From assembly GCA_963721725.1 (NCBI GenBank), contig CAVRLX010000003.1:186001-250000 (forward strand): a stretch of 64,000 nucleotides of DNA, given 5' to 3'. A model generated the notes under the pieces. The model worked only from the letters and a program-made list of their open reading frames with translations, ran no database searches and was not told where the DNA came from. The DNA is from RI-153 sp963721725 (GTDB lineage: Bacteria; Chloroflexota; Anaerolineae; Caldilineales; Caldilineaceae). Position numbers and translations under genes: made by a program. This document shows, piece after piece, positions 1-8,091 of this stretch. Each line of letters begins with the position of its first letter. Within the stretch, counting starts at the first letter, position 1.

Positions 1-594
1 CACCTCTTCAGCGCGGAAGCCTTCGGGAATGGTGACGAGGATCTCCTCGAAGCGGGCTTCTTGCAGGGTCTGGGCAATTTCGGGAATGGTCATGGTTTCG
101 GCGATCATAAAATTGCCTGCCTCAATGCGACGGTCCAGTCCGGTGACGCGCAAGTAGAGGTTAAAGAGGCTGGCATCGTTGATGAAGCCGTTGTTTTCTA
201 GCCGGGCGGCGATGAAGCGGGCGGCGTCGCCGGGGACCACTTGAAAGGGCCGTGGCCGCGCATCCGTACCCGCCGGTTGATAGAGTTCACTTTCGCGCGA
301 GCGCAGGTTGAAGGTGAGGATCTGGCGTTCAATGTTCTCTGGGGTCAGCGCATCTTTCCCAGCGGTGGGGTCGATGAGGGCGCTGTTTTGCTGTTCCACA
401 GCCAGGAATTGCTCGGTCAAGTGCGCATCCAGCACCGACCCCACACTCCACAGCACTCCCAAGATCAGGAGCAAAAAGCCTGCGCGCAACAGGTTGATCA
501 AGATAAACTGCGGGCGCGTAATCTGCTGTGTCCAAGGGAGCACGTTTTCAGTTGGCGGTGCTTTTCTGGTTTGCAAGAGATACGATTTATTCAT
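1..594 (-). CDS. mltG: Endolytic murein transglycosylase MltG (N-terminal part)
   Basis: The frame is open from an ATG at 592-594 to the window edge (198 codons), so the C-terminal catalytic half lies outside. MltG (YceG family) cleaves nascent glycan strands at the outer face of the cytoplasmic membrane and terminates peptidoglycan polymerisation. Visible are a cytoplasmic start, one membrane segment at about residues 28-48, a linker, and then the LysM-like entry of the YceG domain with the family signature VTIPEGFRAEEV at the edge. The family name rests on that signature and on the neighbour ruvX, which is commonly adjacent to mltG. The catalytic Glu is not in the window. No strong ribosome binding site precedes the ATG. 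Confidence 0.85.
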   Translation of the reverse strand, partial: MNKSYLLQTRKAPPTENVLPWTQQITRPQFILINLLRAGFLLLILGVLWSVGSVLDAHLTEQFLAVEQQNSALIDPTAGKDALTPENIERQILTFNLRSRESELYQPAGTDARPRPFQVVPGDAARFIAARLENNGFINDASLFNLYLRVTGLDRRIEAGNFMIAETMTIPEIAQTLQEARFEEILVTIPEGFRAEEV

Positions 595-631
595 AAAAGA
601 GAGACTCTGTCATGGCTTCAATGGGCCAAAA

Positions 632-1102
632 TCACGCGGACGCAATGCGCCCGTAGTGTTGCGGTATGTTAGTGCGCTGGGCGTCGAGATAACTTTGCAA
701 GATCACAGCCGCAGCCACAGCATCCTGCCCGATCTTGGCATAGCGGCGATCTGTTGCCAAAATTTCGTCGGCGGCAAAGCTACTCAGCCGTTCGTCCCAG
801 AATATCAGCGGCGGTGACTGCCCAAAGATATGCTGCAACGCCCGCACCAAGCGCCCGGCCCAGCGGCGTGTGGTCTGGGCCTGGGGGCCTTCGCTGCCGT
901 CCATGTTCAGCGGCAAACCACACAGGATAGCATCCACGCCACCCTCGTTGCGGATTAGCGATGCGATGCGATCAAAATCTTCGTGGCGGCTCTTGCGCGC
1001 AATTACTGCCAGCGGACGCACGGTCAAACCCAAGCCGTCACAGGTTGCCACGCCAATGCGCGCTTCGCCCACATCCAGTGCCAACAGTTTACCCGCCACC
1101 AT
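632..1102 (-). CDS. ruvX: Putative pre-16S rRNA nuclease / Holliday junction resolvase-like RuvX (YqgF)
   Basis: A 156-residue protein of the RNase H-fold YqgF family, of usual length. Known members process the 5' end of 16S rRNA and have been proposed as Holliday junction resolvases. The N-terminal strand LALDVGEARIGVA holds the first acidic metal ligand (Asp9 region). GLPLNMDGSEG is the central loop, FWDERLSS the second acidic motif, and DAVAAAVILQSYL the C-terminal helix with the last Asp. The gene overlaps the upstream baseplate-J-like gene by 14 bases and is followed 37 bases later by mltG, so the three probably form one transcript. The C-terminal tail after residue 145 is not conserved. 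Confidence 0.9.
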   Translation of the reverse strand: MVAGKLLALDVGEARIGVATCDGLGLTVRPLAVIARKSRHEDFDRIASLIRNEGGVDAILCGLPLNMDGSEGPQAQTTRRWAGRLVRALQHIFGQSPPLIFWDERLSSFAADEILATDRRYAKIGQDAVAAAVILQSYLDAQRTNIPQHYGRIASA

Positions 1103-2705
1103 TCACCGCCTCGGCATATTCCACGCGCACCTGAATGCGGCTGCCAATGCGCGGCAGCGTGCCAAACCGATCAGGATCTTGATAGAACTGGGGATCCGCG
1201 GCCAGCAACCACTGTTGTTTCAGCAATGTTGCCGCCTCTTGCTGGGTCAAGCCAGCCACCGAATCGCGCAGTTCTTGCGCATCCACCGGGATCACGTAGT
1301 TGCCGCGAGCGATGACATCAAAGGTCACGCGTCTGCCTTCCACCGTTACGTTTTGCGAGGCGAAAAATTGGATCGAATCGGCCACGAGTTTGGCACGGGC
1401 AGGCACAGCCGCTTCCAGTGCAGACATGGCGGCGCGCTGCGAGGTGGCTTCATCCACAGCCACGGCCTGCACCAGTACGCGTAGCGTCAAGTTGAGTTCG
1501 TCAGCGGGTTCGTCGTTGAAATGGTCGTAGATCTGATCGGTGACAAAGGTCTGAATAGAATCCGGCGGAACCCATTCTCCTTCGCGCAGTTCAGGAATCA
1601 GCCGGGCATAGGCCGTCGCCTCAATTTCGGCAAGCACTTGTGCGTAAAGTTCATCTTTGTCGGCTTGGGTCACCACACGGGTCAGGGTAGACTCACCGCT
1701 GACTGTGCCGCCGGGATTGCTGACCAACACTTGGGTGCGCAGCGCGCCGGAAACCGTTGTGATGGTGTTGGCGCGCACGTTGCCGCGTGTGCCGGGATCC
1801 GTGGCTTCGATCTCCACCGAGGCGCGCGTCCCCACCGGGCCAGAGATCTCCACCTCGCGCAGCGTGCGAAAATCGACGCGATCACCAGTGCTAGTGGAGA
1901 CGATGGTTCCCGCTGGTACACGCACTGTTCGATAAGTCTGATTGGTAAAGGTGACACTGCCGCTGGCGGCCCCAGTCGCCACCTGTTCGCTGCCAGTGGT
2001 GGAGAGAGTTTCCGACGCCTCGACATAAGTTTCCATGAGCCGGGCTGGGATCACGCCGATCTCCAGATCCGAAGTTTCGACGGTAGGATCGGCGGTGAGT
2101 GTGGCATTTGCTTCAAGTTGGCGCTGGCCGGGAACCACGGTTACCGTGGCGGCAGGCAGGACATAATAGGCAAACGCGCCCAACATGCCCACCAACATCA
2201 GCCCGGCCAGCACATAGCCAGCAATTTGCAGCCAAAACGGCAAACGCCGCCGGTACTTTTCTTCGGCTTGGATGCGCTGGCGACGGCTGCGGCGCAGGCT
2301 GGGCCGCGCAATGGGCGCCATAACATCAGAGTGCGATTGCCCGTCGCTGGTATGTTTGCGCCAGGGTGGTGGTTCGGGCAGATTGCGCGCCGGGTGTTGC
2401 GGATCCACATCGGGCAGGCGATTCACCATCTTCCACGAGCGCCCGATGATGGCGGCTTCGTTGCCAAAGACGGGGATGCCCAGCGCGCCGGCAGCTTTGC
2501 GCGTGTTCAAATCCTGTGTGACCAAGGCCAATTGCTGATTGCGCAGGCGCGCTTGGCGTTGTAACAAACGCAACCGTGCCAGGCTGTCCAGTTCCGTCCA
2601 GCCATTGGGAAGAATGACGGCCACCTGGCCGCTGTCGAGCCGGGCCAATTGGCGACGCACGGCATCGGGTTTGGTATCGGGGTCAATGTGCAGAATTTCA
2701 GTCAA
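1089..2705 (-). CDS. Membrane-anchored baseplate J/gp47-like domain protein
   Basis: A 538-residue protein. Residues 1-100 form a small soluble domain. A basic linker (RRSRRQRIQ) leads to a membrane segment near residues 158-182. The large extracytoplasmic part follows, containing TGAASGSVTFTNQT and a baseplate-J-like region (VPAGTIVSTSTGDRVDF, ATDPGTRGNV) typical of the gp47/baseplate J fold. No other phage tail genes are present, and its place directly before ruvX and mltG suggests a chromosomal cell-envelope protein rather than a prophage part. Its role is unknown. The start is a TTG at 2705, eight bases after the toxin stop codon. No in-frame ATG lies upstream, so the start is uncertain. 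Confidence 0.7.
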   Translation of the reverse strand: MTEILHIDPDTKPDAVRRQLARLDSGQVAVILPNGWTELDSLARLRLLQRQARLRNQQLALVTQDLNTRKAAGALGIPVFGNEAAIIGRSWKMVNRLPDVDPQHPARNLPEPPPWRKHTSDGQSHSDVMAPIARPSLRRSRRQRIQAEEKYRRRLPFWLQIAGYVLAGLMLVGMLGAFAYYVLPAATVTVVPGQRQLEANATLTADPTVETSDLEIGVIPARLMETYVEASETLSTTGSEQVATGAASGSVTFTNQTYRTVRVPAGTIVSTSTGDRVDFRTLREVEISGPVGTRASVEIEATDPGTRGNVRANTITTVSGALRTQVLVSNPGGTVSGESTLTRVVTQADKDELYAQVLAEIEATAYARLIPELREGEWVPPDSIQTFVTDQIYDHFNDEPADELNLTLRVLVQAVAVDEATSQRAAMSALEAAVPARAKLVADSIQFFASQNVTVEGRRVTFDVIARGNYVIPVDAQELRDSVAGLTQQEAATLLKQQWLLAADPQFYQDPDRFGTLPRIGSRIQVRVEYAEAVNGGG

Positions 2706-2712
2706 GGGTCAG

Positions 2713-3096
2713 TTACCAGATTAACTCAACGGGATATCCGGCAAAGGCCGGGTCCCGTGTCACAATGGGCAAATTTTGCACGATGGCTTGAGCGATGAGC
2801 AAGCGGTCAAATGGGTCACGGTGGTGGAAGGGCAGGGTTGTGACCAGAGCGAGTGCGTCGAGATCAATGGGCAGAAGCGTCATTGCCTCATCCATCGCTC
2901 TTCGGATCAACTCCTCATACTGTTGCTGCATATCTAGCTTGCCAGTGCTGGCTTTGATGGCAATTTCCCAAAGAGAAGCGTAACTCAGCAGAACTTCATT
3001 CTCGATCAGTATGATCTCTTCCCTGGCTACTCTGGTCAGTCTATCATCATCTGTAATAAACCAGAGGAAGGCGTGGGTGTCTAAAAGTATCCTCAT
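2713..3096 (-). CDS. PIN-domain toxin (VapC-like ribonuclease)
   Basis: A 127-residue PIN-domain protein of full length. Acidic metal ligands of the family are visible: Asp in LLDTHAFLW at the N-terminus, Glu in SLWEIAIK near residue 44, Asp in HHRDPFDRLL near residue 95, and Asp in VTRDPAF near residue 115. PIN toxins cut RNA, often tRNA, when freed from their antitoxin. The gene starts at an ATG two bases after the stop codon of the Phd-like antitoxin gene, the usual antitoxin-first order. It probably also reads into the baseplate-J-like gene. It could be a silent or domesticated module, but no active-site loss is seen. Confidence 0.88.
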   Translation of the reverse strand: MRILLDTHAFLWFITDDDRLTRVAREEIILIENEVLLSYASLWEIAIKASTGKLDMQQQYEELIRRAMDEAMTLLPIDLDALALVTTLPFHHRDPFDRLLIAQAIVQNLPIVTRDPAFAGYPVELIW

Positions 3097-3098
3097 CT

Positions 3099-3341
3099 CT
3101 ATATGTACTCTGCGAAGTCTTCCAATGGTTCATCAAAGTCATCAGCCATATAGATCACTAAATCTTTCGCCGTGCCAGGTTGACGTTTACCGCGCTCAAC
3201 TGCTGTAATTTTGGACGTGATGGACACCAACCGCAGCACTGGTTGTTCGTTTTGGGTAAAAATTACTTCTTCCCCTTTCAGCGCTTTTTGTGCCAACTCT
3301 GTGAAGAGAGTTTGTGCTTCTGCGATGTCTATGGTGGTCAT
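3099..3341 (-). CDS. Phd/YefM-type antitoxin
   Basis: An 80-residue protein with the Phd/YefM N-terminal DNA-binding fold: MTTIDIAEAQ, then TELAQKALKGEEVIFTQ and EQPVLRLVSI. The C-terminal half is acidic (DDFDEPLEDFAEYI) and fits the toxin-neutralising tail. It binds and inactivates the downstream PIN toxin and probably represses its own promoter. A GAGGGG purine run sits just before the ATG, partly inside the stop region of the upstream small gene. A second, shorter relative of this protein is encoded immediately upstream (3348-3509). Confidence 0.85.
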   Translation of the reverse strand: MTTIDIAEAQTLFTELAQKALKGEEVIFTQNEQPVLRLVSITSKITAVERGKRQPGTAKDLVIYMADDFDEPLEDFAEYI

Positions 3342-3347
3342 TTCCCC

Positions 3348-3509
3348 TCACTCTCCGGCCACATCACCGGGTCTATGATCCTCAGCTATTGCTTGCATCT
3401 CAATAAATGTGTCTTCATCATAGATAATCAGGGCTTTTTCGCCTTTGGCAGCGCGGTAGAAGAGATCAACAAACTGCTTCTTTGCTTCTTCAAGTGTGAT
3501 TGTTGTCAT
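3348..3509 (-). CDS. Short second Phd-like antitoxin, DNA-binding half only
   Basis: A 53-residue reading frame with a good ribosome binding site (GGAG, five bases before the ATG). Its start, MTTITLEEAKKQFVDLF, and the following RAAKGEKALIIYDED align position by position with the first 40 residues of the antitoxin gene just downstream, so the two arose by duplication. It lacks most of the toxin-binding tail. It stops six bases before the full antitoxin start, which gives a three-gene operon. It may be a stand-alone repressor, a decoy, or a decaying copy. It is short but has coding-like conservation, so it is probably real. Confidence 0.6.
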   Translation of the reverse strand: MTTITLEEAKKQFVDLFYRAAKGEKALIIYDEDTFIEMQAIAEDHRPGDVAGE

Positions 3510-3548
3510 AGCGTCTCCACTGTCTACAGCAAGCGCTGTTTCTCAACG

Positions 3549-6255
3549 CTACGCCTTCAAATTTCGTTCCACCCAGCCCTGTACCGTGCCCAGCGCCTCG
3601 CCCAGTTTAGCGGCATCACGGCCACCAGCCTGCGCCATGTTAGGGCGACCGCCGCCGCCGCCGCCCACGATCTTGGCAGCATCGCGCACGAGATTGCCGG
3701 CGTGAATGCCGCGCTTGATCACGTCCTCTGTGGCGGCGGCGATAAGCAGTGGCTTCTCGTCGATGACGGCTCCCAGCACCACAACACTGCTGCCCAGTTT
3801 GTCGCGGAACCAGTCGGTCATCTGGCGCAGGGTATCGGCATTGTCCACAGCGACTGTTTCCGCCAGCACAGCAATGCCGTCCACATGCACCGCCCGCTCA
3901 ATCAGGGTTTCGCTCTGCTGGCGGGCCAGTTTGGCGCGCATGGCCTCCACTTCTTGTTGAAGCTGGCGATTTTGCGCCTGCAATTGCTCCACAGCTTCGT
4001 CGATCTGCTCTGGTCGTGTATGCAGCGCGGCGGACGCCCGTGACAGCGCACCCAGCCGCCCCTTGATCCACTGCTCCGCCGCCCGCCCGGTGACGGCTTC
4101 AATGCGGCGCACGCCAGACGCACTGCTGGCCTCGCTGACAATGCGCAGGCTGCCGATCTCGGCGGTGCTATCCACGTGAATGCCGCCGCAGAGTTCCATG
4201 CTCACCGGCTCTTCCTCGCGGTCGCCGATGGAGATCACGCGTACCGTGTCGCCGTACTTTTCGCCAAACAGCGCCATTGCGCCCTCTTCCACAGCCCGGT
4301 GATAGCTGGTCCAGCGGTCGCCCACAGGGAAGTTGGTGAGAATGGCCGTGTTCACCAGCCGTTCGATCTCATCCAATTCATCTGGCTTGATCGCCGTGGG
4401 ATGGGTAAAATCGAAACGCAGCCGCTCGGGAGCCACCAACGAACCAGCCTGATGCACATGCTCGCCCAGCGTCTCGCGCAGCGCCGCCTGTAGAATGTGC
4501 GTGGCGGTGTGGTTGCGCATAATGTCCCAGCGCCGCTCTACATCAATAATGGCGTAGGCCGGATCGCCTGCCTCCACTGTGCCGCCGGTGACCTCGCCCA
4601 TGTGTACAATCAGCCCGCTGATGGGGCGGCGTGTGTCGCGGATGTGAACCGTCCAGATCGGCTTCTCTACATCTTCGGGGAAATAGTAGATCTCGCCCGT
4701 GTCGCTGATCTGCCCACCCGACTCCACGTAAAAAGGCGTTTCGGGCAACACAATCTCCACCTGTTGACCCTCGTGGGCTTGCTCGACAATCTGTCCATCC
4801 ACAATGATACCGGCCACAGTGGTGCTGGTATCTTCCACATTTTCATAGATCAGGTGTTTGATGCCCTCCGCGCCGACAATGCCTTTTTCCTTCAACTGGC
4901 CGAGCAGGTTGGCATAGACCGAGAGATCGCCGGTTTCCACGACGCCAGCACTGGCCCGCGCCCGCTCGCGCTGTGCTTGCATCTCGCTGCGGAAGCCCGC
5001 TTCGTCGACGCTGAAGCCTTGTTCACCGGCCACGTCACGCGTAATATCCACAGGGAAGCCGTAGGTGTCCCACAGGCGGAAGGCATCCGCGCCGGGGATC
5101 TCGCTTTTGCCCGCGGCTTTGAGATCGCCGATCAGTTCATCGAGCAGACTGAGGCCCGTGTTGAGCGTGCGCTGGAAGCGCTCTTCCTCGGCGGTGACGG
5201 TGCGCAGGATGAAATCGGACTTGGCGGGCAGGTCGGTGTAGTGGCCGCCGTATTGCTCGATGACCACCTTGCACACCTCGGCCAGGAAGGGCTTTTGGAA
5301 GCCGATGAGCTTGCCAAAGCGCGCCGCGCGCCGCAAGATCATGCGCAACACATAGCTGCGGCTCTCGTTGCCGGGCAGCACACCGTCGCCGATCAGAAAG
5401 CTCATGGCGCGGCTGTGGTCGGCGATGACACGATAGCCGACGAGATGCTGTTTGCGTTCTTCGGCGCTGTGGCCCAGCAAAGATTGAATGCGATCCATGA
5501 TGGGCGTGAAGGCGTCGGTGTCGTAGTTATTGTCGTGGCCCTGCAAAATGCTGGCGATGCGCTCCAGCCCCGCGCCTGTATCCACACTGGGGCGGGGCAG
5601 GTTGATCATGTCGCCGTTGGGCTTCTGCTCATACTGCATGAAGACCAGATTCCAGATCTCCAGATATTCGTCATCTTTATTGACGCCGCCGGGGACCTGT
5701 TTGTCCATGTCGCCCCAGTAAAAGTGGATCTCGGAGCAGGGACCGCAGGGGCCAACGTCGCCCATGGCCCACCAGTTGTCCTTTTTGCCAAAGCGCAGAC
5801 ACGCGATCTTTGGGTGCGCCCACCTCGTGCCAGAGGCGTTCGGCTTCGTCGTCCTCGGTGTAGACGGTGAACCAGAGCCGATCCAGGGGCAGGCCCAGTT
5901 CGTTCACCAGCAGATGCCAGGCAAACTGGATCGCCTCTTTTTTGAAATAGTCGCCAAACGAGAAGTTGCCCAACATCTCGAAAAAGGTGTGATGGCGCGG
6001 GCTGGGACCAACGTTTTCCAGATCGTTGTGTTTGCCGCTGACACGCAGGCACTTTTGCGAGGTGGTGGCGCGCTTGTAATCGCGCTTTTCCAGCCCCAAA
6101 AAGAGATCCTTGAACTGCACCATGCCGGCATTGGCAAAGAGCAACGTGGGGTCGTCTGCCGGGACAAGGTTGCTGCTGTCCACAATGGCGTGGTCGAGTT
6201 CGTGGAAGTATTCGAGAAAAAGTGTGCGAATCTCGTTGGTCGAAAGCCGTTTCAT
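3549..6255 (-). CDS. alaS: Alanine--tRNA ligase (one frame break)
   Basis: Charges tRNA-Ala with alanine in the cytoplasm and edits mischarged Ser/Gly. The N-terminal catalytic part (LFLEYFHELDHAIV, LLFANAGMVQFKD, RHHTFFEMLGNFSFGDYFK) reads from the ATG at 6255. Near 5791-5802 the frame shifts by one base, after which FGKKDNWWAMGDVGPCGPCS and the rest follow. The editing domain has its zinc ligands in HTATH and CGGIH. The C-terminal C-Ala domain carries a Gly-rich run and RPNMAQAGG. The combined length, about 900 residues, fits the family. Both halves keep every motif, so the break is more likely a sequence error than decay. The TA genes follow 39 bases downstream. Confidence 0.93.
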
Positions 6256-6429
6256 GCCTGCCTCGCTTGATCAGCGCGCACCGCGTGGGCGCGACGGGTG
6301 GGAAATTTTCGTGATGCGTGAACCGTGGGGCGTGATTTCACGTCTTCACGTCTCCTTAGTTTAGCAGGGATCAGGGCTTTTTTAGAAAAAGTGGAGAGGA
6401 TAGGAGCGCAGGGCATCTCAGAATAATGA

Positions 6430-6458
6430 TTGTTTAGAAAACCTGTGAGTGATAGAAT
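6430..6458 (+). promoter_or_regulatory. Predicted sigma-70 type promoter
   Basis: TTGTTT and TAGAAT are separated by 17 bases. The start of transcription would be about 28 bases before the ATG of the small gene at 6493. This is pattern recognition only. Confidence 0.45.
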
Positions 6459-6492
6459 TAGTGTACCTCAAAAGAAATTCAGAGAGAATCAG

Positions 6493-6741
6493 ATGGATCG
6501 ATTTCAGGGGTTTGAGATTATTGGAAAGATCAGCGAAATAGAGACATTTGCTGTAGGTACTTCTATCCGCGAAATTGAGCGTCTTTGCGATCAATACGGA
6601 CGAGGACGGTGGCGTAAATGTAAAGGAATCGCTATTTGCCTGCTTGCTGACGGCAGCGTAATTGAAGCAGAGATCCATTGGTACGAAGCACACGGAATTG
6701 GTCGCAAAGAAGAGAAGATAAAGAAGGTGATTCAATGGTAA
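6493..6741 (+). CDS. Conserved small protein of unknown function
   Basis: An 82-residue protein starting at an ATG after AGAGAGAATCAG. It contains FQGFEIIGKISEIETFAVGT, then GRGRWRKCKGIAICLL, and ends with AEIHWYEAHGIGRKEEKIK. From memory, near-identical patterns (IET.AVG.SIRE, YGRGRWRKLKGIA, HWYEAHGIGKKE) occur in many filamentous cyanobacteria, so this is a conserved family with no assigned function. The stop codon overlaps the start of the next gene, so the two are translationally coupled. A predicted promoter lies just upstream. The arrangement of two tiny coupled genes resembles a toxin-antitoxin pair, but nothing in the residues proves that. Confidence 0.65.
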   Translation: MDRFQGFEIIGKISEIETFAVGTSIREIERLCDQYGRGRWRKCKGIAICLLADGSVIEAEIHWYEAHGIGRKEEKIKKVIQW

Positions 6742-6953
6742 CGTATGTGCTGTGTATCGAAAATCGAGGGTACGAAGTAAGTTTGGAACCGCGAAAGGTT
6801 TATCAGACTCTTTCTGATAGTGAAGCTGAGAAGCATGGATTTTTACGGGTGATTGATGAAAGTGGCGAAGACTACTTGTTGCCTGCCACTCACTTTGTCC
6901 CCATTCAACTTCCCATCGAGGCAGAAGCGGCTTTTGTCTCTACACCCGCCTAA
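6735..6953 (+). CDS. Conserved small protein of unknown function, coupled partner
   Basis: A 72-residue acidic protein beginning MVTYVLCIENRGYEVSLEPR, followed by KVYQTLSDSEAEKHGFLRVI and a DYLLPATHFVPIQLP end. Its ATG overlaps the last codons of the preceding gene by seven bases, so translation of the two is probably coupled. The fold looks like a small beta-barrel (alternating hydrophobic strands; ESGEDYLLPA), reminiscent of the small regulatory or antitoxin-like proteins found beside the upstream family. No known catalytic motif is visible. Function not recognised. Confidence 0.6.
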   Translation: MVTYVLCIENRGYEVSLEPRKVYQTLSDSEAEKHGFLRVIDESGEDYLLPATHFVPIQLPIEAEAAFVSTPA

Positions 6954-7053
6954 AAAATGCATAGATTATTCTTTACGCTGATCGCCCTGCTTAGCAAATT
7001 CAATAAAGTTTTCGGAAACAACCCACCCATCCATCCCACAGAATTGACAGCCC

Positions 7054-8037
7054 ATGAATGACCTCACCCACCTTTGGATCGAAGTCCCGCTCATGTCCGC
7101 AGCGCTGGACGCCCTGTCTGGCGTTACCGTACACTATCCCGCAGCGAAACCGGCGCGTGCCCTGGACAACGCCAAATCGTCCCAGGCGATCTTGGCCTCG
7201 TCGGGCATTCAATACGATGCCAGCATCTTTGGCGAGCTGCCCAATCTGCGTATCCTCGTGCGCACGGGCATTGGCATTGACAATGTGAATTTAGATGACG
7301 CCACTGCCCACGGCGTGATTGTCTGTAACACACCGGATGGCCCCACCGAGTCCACCGCCGAACACGCCGTGGCACTCTTGCTCTCGCTTGCCAAGCGTAT
7401 CAAACTGGGCGATGCCAACATGGCCGACGGTAACTTTGGCCCGCGCAGCATTTTGGTGGGCACAGAAGTGCGCGGAAAAACGTTGGGGCTTGTGGGGCTG
7501 GGGCGGATTGGCCGCCGTGTGGCCCAGATCTGCGGGCTGGGGCTGGGTATGAACGTCATCGCCCACGACCCCTTTATTTCCAACGAACAGGCCGTCAATA
7601 TGGGCGTCACCCTGCGCAGTCAGGCCGATGTGATCGCCGAGTCTGATTTCCTGAGCCTGCACGCCCCCGCCATCCCCGAAACCTATCGCATGATCAACCG
7701 CGAAAGTCTGGCAACCATGAAAACCGGCGCGTATTTGATCAACGTGGCGCGTGGTCCGCTGGTGGACGAAGCCGCGCTGCTAGAGGCGGTCAACAGCGGC
7801 AAACTGGCTGGCGCAGGCATCGACGTCTTCGATCCCGAACCACCCGCCGTGGATTCCCCGCTGCGCAACCACCCCAATATTGTCGTCACACCGCACAGTG
7901 CTTCGCTCACCGGCGATGGCCGCGCCCGCATCGAGCAGATGGCCGTGCAGCGGTTGATCGAATATTTCTCTGGCGAACAGCCCAAGGATGTGTGTAATCC
8001 GGCGGTGTTGGGGCGGACGATGGACGCAGGACGATAG
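7054..8037 (+). CDS. D-isomer 2-hydroxyacid dehydrogenase (SerA/Ghr family)
   Basis: A 327-residue NAD(P)-dependent oxidoreductase that reduces 2-keto acids or oxidises D-2-hydroxyacids. The NAD-binding Rossmann motif GLGRIGRRVA lies near residue 150. The catalytic Arg is in NVARGPLVDE, the Glu in DVFDPEPP and the His in VTPHSAS. It lacks the regulatory ACT domain of many phosphoglycerate dehydrogenases, so it could be a phosphoglycerate, glyoxylate/hydroxypyruvate or related dehydrogenase. Substrate cannot be assigned from sequence. Threonine synthase follows 54 bases downstream, so a role in amino-acid metabolism is possible but not shown. No clear ribosome binding site precedes the ATG. 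Confidence 0.88.
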   Translation: MNDLTHLWIEVPLMSAALDALSGVTVHYPAAKPARALDNAKSSQAILASSGIQYDASIFGELPNLRILVRTGIGIDNVNLDDATAHGVIVCNTPDGPTESTAEHAVALLLSLAKRIKLGDANMADGNFGPRSILVGTEVRGKTLGLVGLGRIGRRVAQICGLGLGMNVIAHDPFISNEQAVNMGVTLRSQADVIAESDFLSLHAPAIPETYRMINRESLATMKTGAYLINVARGPLVDEAALLEAVNSGKLAGAGIDVFDPEPPAVDSPLRNHPNIVVTPHSASLTGDGRARIEQMAVQRLIEYFSGEQPKDVCNPAVLGRTMDAGR

Positions 8038-8091
8038 ACGAATTTATCACGTTTCACGCATCACAATCCTATAAATTAAAGGCATCACACT

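Noticed and set aside
1521..2564. 347-codon plus-strand frame over the baseplate-J-like gene
   Set aside because: Antisense to a coherent membrane-anchored protein and without its own start signals.
1089..2705. Prophage or contractile-injection system suggested by the baseplate-J-like domain
   Set aside because: No tail tube, sheath, spike or other phage gene is nearby; neighbours are housekeeping genes.
4497..5870. 457-codon open frame on the plus strand inside alaS
   Set aside because: It is antisense to conserved AlaS motifs and its protein has no family pattern; it is a by-product of GC-rich codon use.
6418..6735. 105-codon minus-strand frame opposite the small conserved gene
   Set aside because: The plus-strand frame has a promoter, a start site and a conserved pattern; the minus-strand protein has none.
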